Notes under the pieces: generated by a model | What the model was told of the DNA's origin: nothing | Database searches by the model: none | What the model saw: the letters and a program-made list of their open reading frames with translations, nothing else | DNA from: Rhizobacter sp. | GTDB lineage: Bacteria > Pseudomonadota > Gammaproteobacteria > Burkholderiales > Burkholderiaceae_C | NCBI GenBank assembly: GCA_019635355.1 | Contig: JAHBZQ010000001.1 | Coordinates: 4,588,001 to 4,652,000 of the forward strand | Direction of reading: 5' to 3' | DNA length: 64,000 nucleotides | Part shown: positions 1-6,993 of the stretch, one piece after another | How the letters are laid out: every line of letters starts with the position of its first letter | How positions within the stretch are numbered: the stretch's first letter is position 1 | Program-made: the position numbers and the translations under genes

Positions 1-334
1 CCTTGGCGGTGCGCTCTTCGAAGATCGACTCCAGCTTGTCCCAGTGCTGGCCGGCCTTGCTGGTCACGTCACCGGCCATGCCGGTCATCTTGCTGGCCAT
101 CTCGTTGAGCTTGCCTTCGGCCACGCTCTGCGTCTTCTTCTGCAGCGTCACGCCTTCCTTCACCAGCGCTTCGAAGACCTTGCCACCTTCTTCCTGCGCC
201 TTGGAAAACGCGCCCAGGCCGGCGAGCCAGATCTGCTGGGCCGAGTCCTTCACCGTGGCGGCGAACTGGCTGTCGAGCAGGCTTGCGGGCGACGCGGCCT
301 TCTTGTCGGCCATCTGCTTGAGTTTCTTGACCAT
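1..334 (-). CDS. phasin family protein (PHA granule-associated), partial
   Basis: The reading frame starts at the ATG complementary to 332-334 and runs off the left edge of the window, so the C-terminal part is missing. The visible 111 residues begin MVKKLKQMADKKAA, then DSAQQIWLAGLGAFSKAQ and VFEALVKEGVTLQKKTQ. This is the amphipathic, coiled-coil-prone pattern of the PhaI/PhaF-type phasins, which coat polyhydroxyalkanoate granules in the cytoplasm. A purine-rich AGGAACGAG stretch precedes the start. It is divergent from the acyl-CoA reductase gene, with 186 bp between the two starts. The family is clear; the exact phasin subtype is not. Confidence 0.85.
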   Translation of the reverse strand, partial: MVKKLKQMADKKAASPASLLDSQFAATVKDSAQQIWLAGLGAFSKAQEEGGKVFEALVKEGVTLQKKTQSVAEGKLNEMASKMTGMAGDVTSKAGQHWDKLESIFEERTAK

Positions 335-520
335 GGTCTCGTTCCTGTGAGTGGTGGATGAAAGACGGCGCGCCGTCGCGGCACGAGGCGCCACTATAGG
401 AGCGTGCGGCGCGCATCGCACCCGCTTTCTCTAGTGAGAGCCCCCAAGGGCTCGGGAAACTTCGCAGGGCACGCCCTTGCCTTTGGAGAAGAATGCGCCG
501 GTCATCCACAGGAGGAACGC

Positions 521-2518
521 ATGCAGTATTTCGTGACCGGAGCCACCGGCTTCATCGGCAAACGCCTCGTCAAGACCTTGCTGCAGCGTCGCGGTGCGAC
601 CGTGCACTTTCTGCTGCGCGAGGGCAGCGAGGGCAAGCTGCCGGCACTGCTGGAGTACTGGGGCGTCGACGCGCGCCGTGCCGTGCCGGTCTACGGCGAC
701 CTGACGGCCAAGAAGCTGGGCGTCTCGGCCGAGGCGGTCAAGAAGCTCAAAGGCCACATCGACCACGTTTACCACCTGGCCGCGGTGTACGACCTGAAGG
801 CCGACGAAGAGTCGCAGGTGCATGTGAACGTGGAAGGCACGCGCAACCTCGTCGAGTTCGCGAAGGCCATCGACGCCGGGCATCTGCACCACGTGAGCAG
901 CATTGCCGCCGCCGGCCTTTACGAGGGCGTGTTCCGCGAAGACATGTTTGACGAGGCCGAGAACCTCGACCACCCCTACTTCATGACCAAGCACGAGAGC
1001 GAGAAGATCGTGCGCACCGAAAGCAAGGTGCCGTGGACGGTCTACCGCCCCGCGCTCGTGGTGGGCGACTCGCAGACCGGCGAGATGGACAAGGTCGACG
1101 GGCCGTACTACTTCTTCAAGCTCATCCAGCGCATGCGGCAGCTGCTGCCGCCGTGGATGCCCAGCATCGGCCTGGAAGGCGGGCGCATCAACATCGTGCC
1201 GGTCGACTTCGTGGTGAGCGCGCTCGACCACATCAGCCACCAGAAGACCGATCTGAACAAGAAGTGCTTCCACCTCGTCGACCCCGAGGGCTACCGCGTG
1301 GGCGACGTGCTCGACGTCTTCAGCAAGGCCGCGCACGCGCCGAAGATGAATCTCTTCATCAACGCCGCGCTGCTCGGCTTCATCCCCAAGGGCATCAAGA
1401 AGGGTCTCATGGCCCTGGCCCCGGTGCGCCGCGTGCGCCACGCGGTGATGAAGGACCTGGGCCTGCCGGAAGACATCCTCACCTTCGTCAACTACCCCAC
1501 GCGCTTCGATTGCCGCGAGACCACCGCGGCGCTGAAGGGCAGCGGCATCGCCTGCCCCAAGCTCCCCAACTACGCCTGGCGCCTGTGGGACTACTGGGAG
1601 CGCAACCTCGACCCGGCGCTCTTCGTCGACCGCAGCCTGCGCGGCACGGTGGGCGGCAAGGTGGTGCTGGTGACGGGCGGCTCCTCGGGCATCGGCCTGG
1701 CGGCGGCGATCAAGTTTGCCGAGGCGGGCGCGATCACCATCATCTGCGCGCGCGACGAAGCCAAGCTCGCCGAGGCGAAGAAGGAGATCATGGCCGCCGC
1801 CGGCAAGGGCGCGAACGTGGCGACCTACTCGGCCGACATTGCCGACGAGGCCAGCTGCGCCGGGCTCATCGCCTGGCTGACCGAGACCTACGGCGGGGTC
1901 GACTTCCTCATCAACAACGCGGGTCGTTCGATCCGCCGCGCCATCGAAAGCAGCTACGACCGCTTCCACGATTTCGAGCGCACGATGCAGCTCAACTACT
2001 TCGGCTGCCTGCGCGTGACGATGGGTTTGCTGCCGGGCATGGTGGCGAAGAAGAAGGGGCACATCGTCAACATCAGCTCGATCGGTGTGCTGACGAACGC
2101 GCCGCGCTTCTCGGCGTATGTGGCGAGCAAGGCGGCGCTGGATGCGTGGACGCGCTGCGCGTCGAGCGAGTACGCCGACACCGGCATCACGTTCACGACC
2201 ATCAACATGCCGCTGGTGCGCACGCCGATGATTGCGCCCACCAAGATCTACAACAACGTGCCGACGCTCGCGCCCGAGGAAGCCGCCGACATGATCGCGG
2301 AGGCGTGTGTGGACAAGCCGGTGCGGATTGCCACCCGGCTCGGCGTCACCGGGGAGGTGTTGCATGCGCTCTTGCCGCGGGTGGCGCAGATCGTGATGAA
2401 TACGAGCTTCCGGATGTTTCCGGACAGCTCTGCGGCGAAGGGGGACAAGAGTGGGAAGCCCTCTCTTTCTCCGGAGGCGATGGCGATGCAGCAGATGATG
2501 AGGGGGATTCACTTCTGA
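521..2518 (+). CDS. two-domain SDR oxidoreductase, fatty acyl-CoA reductase type
   Basis: The 665-residue protein holds two Rossmann domains. The N-terminal extended-SDR domain begins MQYFVTGATGFIG (Gly7, Gly10, Gly13) and has Y153xxxK157. The C-terminal classical SDR domain has TGGSSGIG at about 385-392 and Y533xxxK537. This arrangement, the length and many sequence blocks (for example DKVDGPYYFFK and the C-terminal MFPDS) resemble, from memory, the Marinobacter two-domain fatty acyl-CoA reductase Maqu_2507 (about 661 residues), which reduces acyl-CoA to fatty alcohol with NADPH. The ATG at 521 follows a strong AGGAGG-like site, so longer upstream starts were rejected. Fatty-alcohol or wax-ester metabolism is inferred; substrate cannot be read from sequence. 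The stop codon directly abuts the repeat element at 2519. Confidence 0.85.
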   Translation: MQYFVTGATGFIGKRLVKTLLQRRGATVHFLLREGSEGKLPALLEYWGVDARRAVPVYGDLTAKKLGVSAEAVKKLKGHIDHVYHLAAVYDLKADEESQVHVNVEGTRNLVEFAKAIDAGHLHHVSSIAAAGLYEGVFREDMFDEAENLDHPYFMTKHESEKIVRTESKVPWTVYRPALVVGDSQTGEMDKVDGPYYFFKLIQRMRQLLPPWMPSIGLEGGRINIVPVDFVVSALDHISHQKTDLNKKCFHLVDPEGYRVGDVLDVFSKAAHAPKMNLFINAALLGFIPKGIKKGLMALAPVRRVRHAVMKDLGLPEDILTFVNYPTRFDCRETTAALKGSGIACPKLPNYAWRLWDYWERNLDPALFVDRSLRGTVGGKVVLVTGGSSGIGLAAAIKFAEAGAITIICARDEAKLAEAKKEIMAAAGKGANVATYSADIADEASCAGLIAWLTETYGGVDFLINNAGRSIRRAIESSYDRFHDFERTMQLNYFGCLRVTMGLLPGMVAKKKGHIVNISSIGVLTNAPRFSAYVASKAALDAWTRCASSEYADTGITFTTINMPLVRTPMIAPTKIYNNVPTLAPEEAADMIAEACVDKPVRIATRLGVTGEVLHALLPRVAQIVMNTSFRMFPDSSAAKGDKSGKPSLSPEAMAMQQMMRGIHF

Positions 2519-2840
2519 GCACTGCGTGGTGGCTTGCCGGGATTTCGCCCCGGCGGGCGACCTACTTTCTTTTGCTTCGCCAAAAGAAAGTAGGCAAAGA
2601 AAAGGCGACCCCGTTCGCCGGTCCGCCTAGGGCGGACTGCTCTGCGCTGCTCGGTCTTTGTGGGTCGGGCAGAACTCACTACGCGAGCTTCGCTCGCTGC
2701 GTTCAGACAGCTGCCCGAAGCTAGAGGACGAAGCGCGCTTGCGCGCGCCCCACAAAGCCCTGCGCTGCTCGACGGCTCTCAAGGGCCCCGGGAAACCGCC
2801 GCCCGCTTCGCGGGCATCACACTCTCGACTCGCTTCGCCT
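2519..2840 (+). repeat. multi-hairpin structured element, copy 1
   Basis: A non-coding block starts one base after the preceding stop codon. Stems seen in order: 2536-2541 with 2549-2554; 2562-2574 with 2581-2593 (13 bp, perfect, loop CTTCGC); 2622-2627 with 2631-2636; a long-range stem 2656-2664 with 2749-2757 enclosing 2665-2672 with 2711-2718, hairpin 2683-2688/2692-2697 and hairpin 2733-2738/2741-2746; then 2801-2806 with 2810-2815. Copy 2 lies inverted at 2943-3240 with the same topology. Many sequence differences between the copies fall on both sides of a stem, so pairing is kept. Open frames cross it, but one-base length differences between copies (TTTT versus TTT in the second stem) break any shared frame. 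I do not know a named family for it. Confidence 0.8.
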
Positions 2841-2857
2841 CGTGCTGGATCTCCACT

Positions 2858-2924
2858 CCGTTCGGGCTGAGCCTGTCGAAGCCAGCGCATGGCACCGGCC
2901 CTTCGACAAGCTCAGGGCGAACGG
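2858..2924. repeat. dispersed-type palindromic repeat (REP-like)
   Basis: Left arm 2858-2881 (CCGTTCGGGCTGAGCCTGTC and on) and right arm 2901-2924 (CTTCGACAAGCTCAGGGCGA and on) match at about 21 of 24 positions across a 19-base spacer. From general knowledge, the CCGTTCG..CTGAGC.TGTCGAAG arm is a short repeat found dispersed in many proteobacterial genomes. Here it sits almost exactly at the centre of the inverted pair of structured elements. Its function is unknown; there is no T-run on either side to make it a plain terminator. Confidence 0.75.
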
Positions 2925-2942
2925 GAGCGATGGGGAATGAGG

Positions 2943-3240
2943 CGATGCGAAGCGAGCCGAGTCGCACAGCTTCCCGTGGGTGGCGTCGAGGAGCGCAAGG
3001 CTTGAGGGGCGCGCGCGTCAGCGCGCATCGTCAACTGACTTCGCGCCGCCTGTCTGAACGTAGCGCCCTACGGGCGCGAAGTGAGTTCGGCGCGGCCCCT
3101 CAAGACCGAGCACCGCAGAGCAGTCCGGCCTCCGGCCGGACCGCCACCGTCGGGTCGCCTTTCTTTGATTACTTTCTTTGGCGAAGCAAAGAAAGTAATT
3201 CGGCCGCCGGGCCGAGACCCGGCAAGCAGCCACGCAGTGC
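2943..3240 (-). repeat. multi-hairpin structured element, copy 2 (inverted)
   Basis: The reverse complement of this block aligns with copy 1 from GCACTGCGTGG (complement of 3230-3240) onward. Matching stems on plus-strand coordinates: 3206-3211 with 3218-3223; 3168-3180 with 3187-3199 (13 bp, loop GCGAAG); 3124-3130 with 3134-3140; long-range 3001-3010 with 3095-3104; nested 3042-3048 with 3088-3094; hairpin 3063-3068/3072-3077; hairpin 3011-3016/3021-3026. The long-range stem differs from copy 1 at three base pairs, each changed on both strands (T-A to G-C, G-C to A-T, T-A to G-C). The element ends 34 bp before the rlmN-type start codon. Confidence 0.8.
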
Positions 3241-3274
3241 CCCACCCGCCAGAGGCAAAGACGACAATCGCGCC

Positions 3275-4333
3275 ATGCGCATCCACGACATCCGTCAGCG
3301 ACTCGCCGCCCTCGGCGCCGGCCCCAAGCACACCGCCCGTGTGCTCCGCCTCTGGTCGCAAGCGATGCCCCAAGACAGCGGCAAGCGCCGCCTCGAAGAC
3401 TTCATGCCGCAGGGCGTGCGCGAAGCCCTCCCCACGCTCAGCGCAGAGCTGCAAGCCCTGGCCACACTGCGCGCCGAGCACATCGGCGAAGACGGCTCCT
3501 CCCGCCTCCTCGTCGAGCTGGCCGACGGCCAGACCGTCGAAAGCGTGCTACTCCCCCGCGACGGCCTGTGCGTCTCCACGCAAGTCGGCTGTGCCGTCGG
3601 CTGCGTCTTCTGCATGACGGGCCAGAGCGGCCTCCTGCGCCAGCTCGGCAGCGCCGAGATCGTCGCCCAGGTCGCCCTCGCCCGCACGAAACGCGTGGTG
3701 AAGAAGGTCGTCTTCATGGGCATGGGCGAGCCCGCTCACAACCTCGACAACGTGCTTGAAGCCATCGACCTGCTCGGCACTGGCGGCAACATCGGCCACA
3801 AGGAGCTGGTGTTCTCCACCGTTGGCGACGCGCGTGTCTTCGAGCAACTGCCGCTGCAGACCGTGAAGCCGGCGCTCGCGCTGTCCTTACATTCCACGAA
3901 GCCTGAGCTGCGCGCCGAACTGCTGCCGCGCGCCCCGCGCATCGATCCGGCCGACCTGGTGGAAGAGGGCGAGCGCTACGCCCGCCTCACGCACTACCCG
4001 ATCCAGTACCAGTGGACTCTGCTCGACGGCATCAACGACGGCGACGACGAACTCGACGGCATCGTGCGCCTGCTCAAGGGCAAGTACGCGGTGATGAACA
4101 TGATCCCGTACAACCAGATCGACGGGCTGCCCTACCAGCGGCCCTCGTGGGAGAAGGCCGCTTCGATCGCCCGCCGCCTTCACCAGCGCGGCGTGCTGAC
4201 CAAGCTGCGCCATTCGGCGGGTCAGGACGTCGACGGCGGCTGCGGCCAGCTGCGCGCCCGAATCAGCGCGACGGAAGAGCCGGTCGCACCAAGGGCGCGG
4301 CGCGTCGTGCCGCTGCGCCCGGTCGCGAGCTAA
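3275..4333 (+). CDS. rlmN: RlmN/Cfr-family radical SAM RNA methyltransferase
   Basis: This 352-residue protein carries the radical-SAM cluster motif C106xxxC110xxC113, the upstream cysteine C99 (seven residues before the cluster, as C118 in E. coli RlmN) and a C-terminal CGQL with C323 (as C355 of RlmN). These are the two mechanistic cysteines plus the 4Fe-4S ligands for C2 methylation of adenosine. The FMGMGEP motif is also present. RlmN methylates A2503 of 23S rRNA and A37 of some tRNAs. The sequence around the cluster (CVSTQVGCAVGCVFCMTG) is more divergent than the RlmN forms I know from this order, and the N-terminus is about 19 residues shorter than in E. coli, so it may be a paralogue rather than the housekeeping enzyme. 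The start has only a weak ribosome-binding site. Confidence 0.75.
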   Translation: MRIHDIRQRLAALGAGPKHTARVLRLWSQAMPQDSGKRRLEDFMPQGVREALPTLSAELQALATLRAEHIGEDGSSRLLVELADGQTVESVLLPRDGLCVSTQVGCAVGCVFCMTGQSGLLRQLGSAEIVAQVALARTKRVVKKVVFMGMGEPAHNLDNVLEAIDLLGTGGNIGHKELVFSTVGDARVFEQLPLQTVKPALALSLHSTKPELRAELLPRAPRIDPADLVEEGERYARLTHYPIQYQWTLLDGINDGDDELDGIVRLLKGKYAVMNMIPYNQIDGLPYQRPSWEKAASIARRLHQRGVLTKLRHSAGQDVDGGCGQLRARISATEEPVAPRARRVVPLRPVAS

Positions 4334-4337
4334 AACC

Positions 4338-5672
4338 TCAGCCCCGTGCCGCCAGCGAGCGGCTGGCCCGCAGTGCGAGCAGCGTGCACACGCAACCCGA
4401 CAGCAGGTAGACGGTGAGCGCGATCAGCCCGAAGCGGGCCGACAGGCCCAGCGCCACCAGCGGTGCAAACGCCGCGCCGATCAGCCACGCGAAGTCGGAG
4501 GTGAGCGCCGCGCCGGTGTAGCGGAACTTCGAGGCGAAGTTGGCCGTCACCGTGCCGGCTGCCTGGCCATACGACAGGCCCATCAGCACGAAGCCGACGA
4601 GGATGAAGAGGTCTTGCCCCAGCGTGCCGCCGTCGAGCAGCAGCGGCGCGAAGAGGCTGAACACGGCAATCAACACCGCCAGCAGCGCGAGCGTGCGGCG
4701 GCGGCCGATGCGGTCGGCGATCAGGCCCGACACGGGCATGGCGGCGGCGGCGAGCACCGCGCCGACGACCTGCACCGCGAGGAACTCGCCGGTCACCTGG
4801 TCGGAGTACAGCAGGATCCACGACAGCGGAAACACCGTCACGATGTGAAAGAGCGCGTAGCTCGCCAGCGCGGCAAACGCGCCAATCACGATGTGCCGGC
4901 CCTGCTTGCGGAACAGCTCGCGCTCGTTGCACGGCTCGAGCTCACGGGCATGCAGGTCGCGCTCGTACTCGTGGGTGACGACGAGCCGCAGCCGCGCGAA
5001 GAGCGCCACCACGTTGATCGCGAAGGCGGCGTAGAACGGGTAGCGCCAGCCCCAGGTGAGGAAGTCGGCGGCGTCGAGGTTCTTCCACAGGTAGGCGAAG
5101 AGGCTGCAGGCGATCAGGAAGCCGAGCGGCGCGCCCAGCTGCGCGAGCATCGCGTACCAGCCGCGGCGGTGCTTCGGCGCGTTGAGCGCCAGCAGCGAGG
5201 GAAGGCCGTCCCACGAGGCGCCCATCGCCAGGCCCTGGCCGATGCGACAGACGGCCAGCAGCACGATCGAGAGCTCGCCCCAGGTGTCGTAACCCGGGAG
5301 CAGCGCCATGCTCACGGTGGAGGTGCCGAGCAGGAAGAGGGCGATGGTCAGCTTGGTGCTGCGGCCGAAGCGGCGCTGGATTTCCATGCCGGCCAGCGTG
5401 CCGATGGGGCGCACGACGAAGGCGAAGGCGAACAGCGCAAACGCGTAGAGGATGCCTTCGAGCCGCCCCGCGAACGGAAAGAACACCGCCGGGAAGACGA
5501 GCGCCGAAGCGATGCCGTAGACGAAGAAGTCGAAGTATTCGGAAGCCCGCCCGATCACCACGCCGACGGCGATGTCTCCCGGGGCCACGCGCTCGTGCTG
5601 CGAGCTGCCGGGGGCGTGGTGGATGCTGCTGGTCCGGTGGGCGGGGAAGGCGGGGGTGGCGGTGCTCGACAT
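4338..5672 (-). CDS. MFS transporter, metabolite:H+ symporter (MHS) type
   Basis: The 444-residue protein has twelve predicted hydrophobic segments. Landmarks typical of the MHS branch (ShiA/ProP/KgtP-like) are VGVVIGRASEYFDFFVYG in the first segment and a cytoplasmic loop with GTLAGMEIQRRFGRS after the second. The second half has a similar loop with LIADRIGRRRT. Such proteins import organic acids, shikimate, betaines or sugars with protons across the inner membrane; the substrate cannot be told here. It converges on the rlmN-type gene (4 bp between stops) and diverges from the cyo operon. The ATG complementary to 5670-5672 is the first start that keeps the cytoplasmic N-terminus short. Confidence 0.85.
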   Translation of the reverse strand: MSSTATPAFPAHRTSSIHHAPGSSQHERVAPGDIAVGVVIGRASEYFDFFVYGIASALVFPAVFFPFAGRLEGILYAFALFAFAFVVRPIGTLAGMEIQRRFGRSTKLTIALFLLGTSTVSMALLPGYDTWGELSIVLLAVCRIGQGLAMGASWDGLPSLLALNAPKHRRGWYAMLAQLGAPLGFLIACSLFAYLWKNLDAADFLTWGWRYPFYAAFAINVVALFARLRLVVTHEYERDLHARELEPCNERELFRKQGRHIVIGAFAALASYALFHIVTVFPLSWILLYSDQVTGEFLAVQVVGAVLAAAAMPVSGLIADRIGRRRTLALLAVLIAVFSLFAPLLLDGGTLGQDLFILVGFVLMGLSYGQAAGTVTANFASKFRYTGAALTSDFAWLIGAAFAPLVALGLSARFGLIALTVYLLSGCVCTLLALRASRSLAARG

Positions 5673-5774
5673 CGGTTTACGGGGCAGAGGCGGGACAGGG
5701 TGGGGGCAGGGTGCGGATGAGGATACGCCACCCAAGACCGGGACGGCAGAGGTGTAACTCTCGCCAGAGGGGTG

Positions 5775-5787
5775 GGACAAATTGTCC
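5775..5787. promoter_or_regulatory. perfect palindrome upstream of cyo operon
   Basis: GGACAA-A-TTGTCC is a perfect 6-bp inverted repeat with a one-base centre, six bases upstream of the FNR-like box. It lies in the divergent region between the MFS and cyoA genes and could be an operator; no matching regulator is identified. Confidence 0.4.
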
Positions 5788-5792
5788 AATGG

Positions 5793-5806
5793 TTGATCTG
5801 GGTCAA
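5793..5806 (+). promoter_or_regulatory. FNR/ANR-type box upstream of cyoA
   Basis: TTGAT-CTGG-GTCAA differs at one position from the FNR consensus TTGAT-N4-ATCAA. It lies 68 bp before the proposed cyoA start. FNR represses cyo in E. coli under anaerobiosis, so a similar role here is reasonable, but the start of transcription is not known. Confidence 0.5.
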
Positions 5807-5873
5807 CCTGTCTACATTGCGGCCTCATGCGCAAGTGTGGTTTCCCCTGCGCCTCACGAGCCCCTACGACACC

Positions 5874-6983
5874 GTGCCCTCGAACCCTGTGCTCTCCTTC
5901 ACGAACCGCCTGCCGCGCTGGGGCCGTGCCCTCGGCGGCCTGGTGCCTGCCGCGCTTTTGCCCACGCTGCTGGCCGGCTGCGACACCGTGGTGATGAACC
6001 CCTCGGGCGACATCGCCTCGCAGCAGGCCGACCTCATCGTCTCGTCCACCGTGCTGATGCTCCTGATCATCGTGCCGGTGATCGTGCTCACGCTGGTCTT
6101 CGCGTGGCGCTACCGCGAGAGCAACACCGAGGCCACCTACGACCCCGAGTGGGACCACTCCACCAAGCTGGAACTGGTGATCTGGGGCGCGCCGCTCCTG
6201 ATCATCATCGCCCTTGGTGCGCTCACCTGGATCAGCACCCACAAGCTCGACCCGTGGCGCCCGCTGCAGCGCATCGACGCGCAGCGCCCCATCAACCCGC
6301 AAGACCCGAAGACCAAGCCGCTGGTGGTGCAGGTCGTCGCGCTCGACTGGAAGTGGCTCTTCGTCTACCCCGAGCAGGGCATCGCCACCGTCAACGAGCT
6401 GGCCGCGCCGGTCGACCGGCCGATCCAGTTCCGCATCACCTCGTCGACGGTGATGAACTCCTTCTATGTGCCGGCGCTCGCCGGCCAGATCTACGCCATG
6501 CCGGGCATGGAAACCAAGCTGCACGCCGTGATCAACCGCGCCGGCGTGTACGACGGTTTCTCCGCCAACTTCAGCGGTGACGGTTTCTCGCACATGCGCT
6601 TCAAGTTCCACGGCCTGTCGGACGCCGGCTTCGCGCGCTGGGTCGAGAGCCACAAGGCCTCGAAAGACGAGCTGACCCGCGCCGTCTACCTGACGCTCGA
6701 GCAACCGAGCGCGCGTGAGCCGGTGCGGCGCTATGGCCGCGTCGACCCGAAGCTCTTCGACGCGGTGCTCAACCGCTGCGTCGACACCGCCAAGATGTGC
6801 ATGAACGAGATGATGGCCATCGATGCCGCCGGCGGCATGGGCAAACAAGGCCTCGCCTACCTGGAACGCAAGCCCTGGCGCGACGGCGAACGCGCCTACG
6901 TCGCCACCGCCCTGTGCACCCCCGACAACCCGACCGGCTCGCCGCTCCTCGCGGACAGCCAGCCTGCCCTGGCACGCCGCTGA
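5874..6983 (+). CDS. cyoA: cytochrome bo3-type quinol oxidase subunit II
   Basis: The protein (369 residues from the GTG at 5874) is a lipoprotein: a hydrophobic stretch ends in LLAGC with lipid-anchor Cys36, followed by two membrane segments and a periplasmic cupredoxin domain. The CuA ligands of cytochrome c oxidases are absent; instead it reads NSFYVPALAGQIYAMPGM, close to E. coli CyoA, so quinol rather than cytochrome c is the electron donor. It heads an operon with cyoB, cyoC, cyoD, SURF1 and regBA. The start is uncertain: GTG at 5874 or 5889 both keep the signal peptide, and neither has a strong ribosome-binding site. Confidence 0.88.
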   Translation: MPSNPVLSFTNRLPRWGRALGGLVPAALLPTLLAGCDTVVMNPSGDIASQQADLIVSSTVLMLLIIVPVIVLTLVFAWRYRESNTEATYDPEWDHSTKLELVIWGAPLLIIIALGALTWISTHKLDPWRPLQRIDAQRPINPQDPKTKPLVVQVVALDWKWLFVYPEQGIATVNELAAPVDRPIQFRITSSTVMNSFYVPALAGQIYAMPGMETKLHAVINRAGVYDGFSANFSGDGFSHMRFKFHGLSDAGFARWVESHKASKDELTRAVYLTLEQPSAREPVRRYGRVDPKLFDAVLNRCVDTAKMCMNEMMAIDAAGGMGKQGLAYLERKPWRDGERAYVATALCTPDNPTGSPLLADSQPALARR

Positions 6984-6993
6984 GAGCTTCACG

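Noticed and set aside
431..2512. A 693-residue minus-strand frame under the acyl-CoA reductase
   Set aside because: It is an antisense shadow with an abnormal His/Arg-rich composition and no motifs.
2560..2730. Open frames through the repeat element that could be small proteins
   Set aside because: The frames in the two copies are out of register because of one-base differences in a stem, and substitutions follow base pairing rather than codon position.
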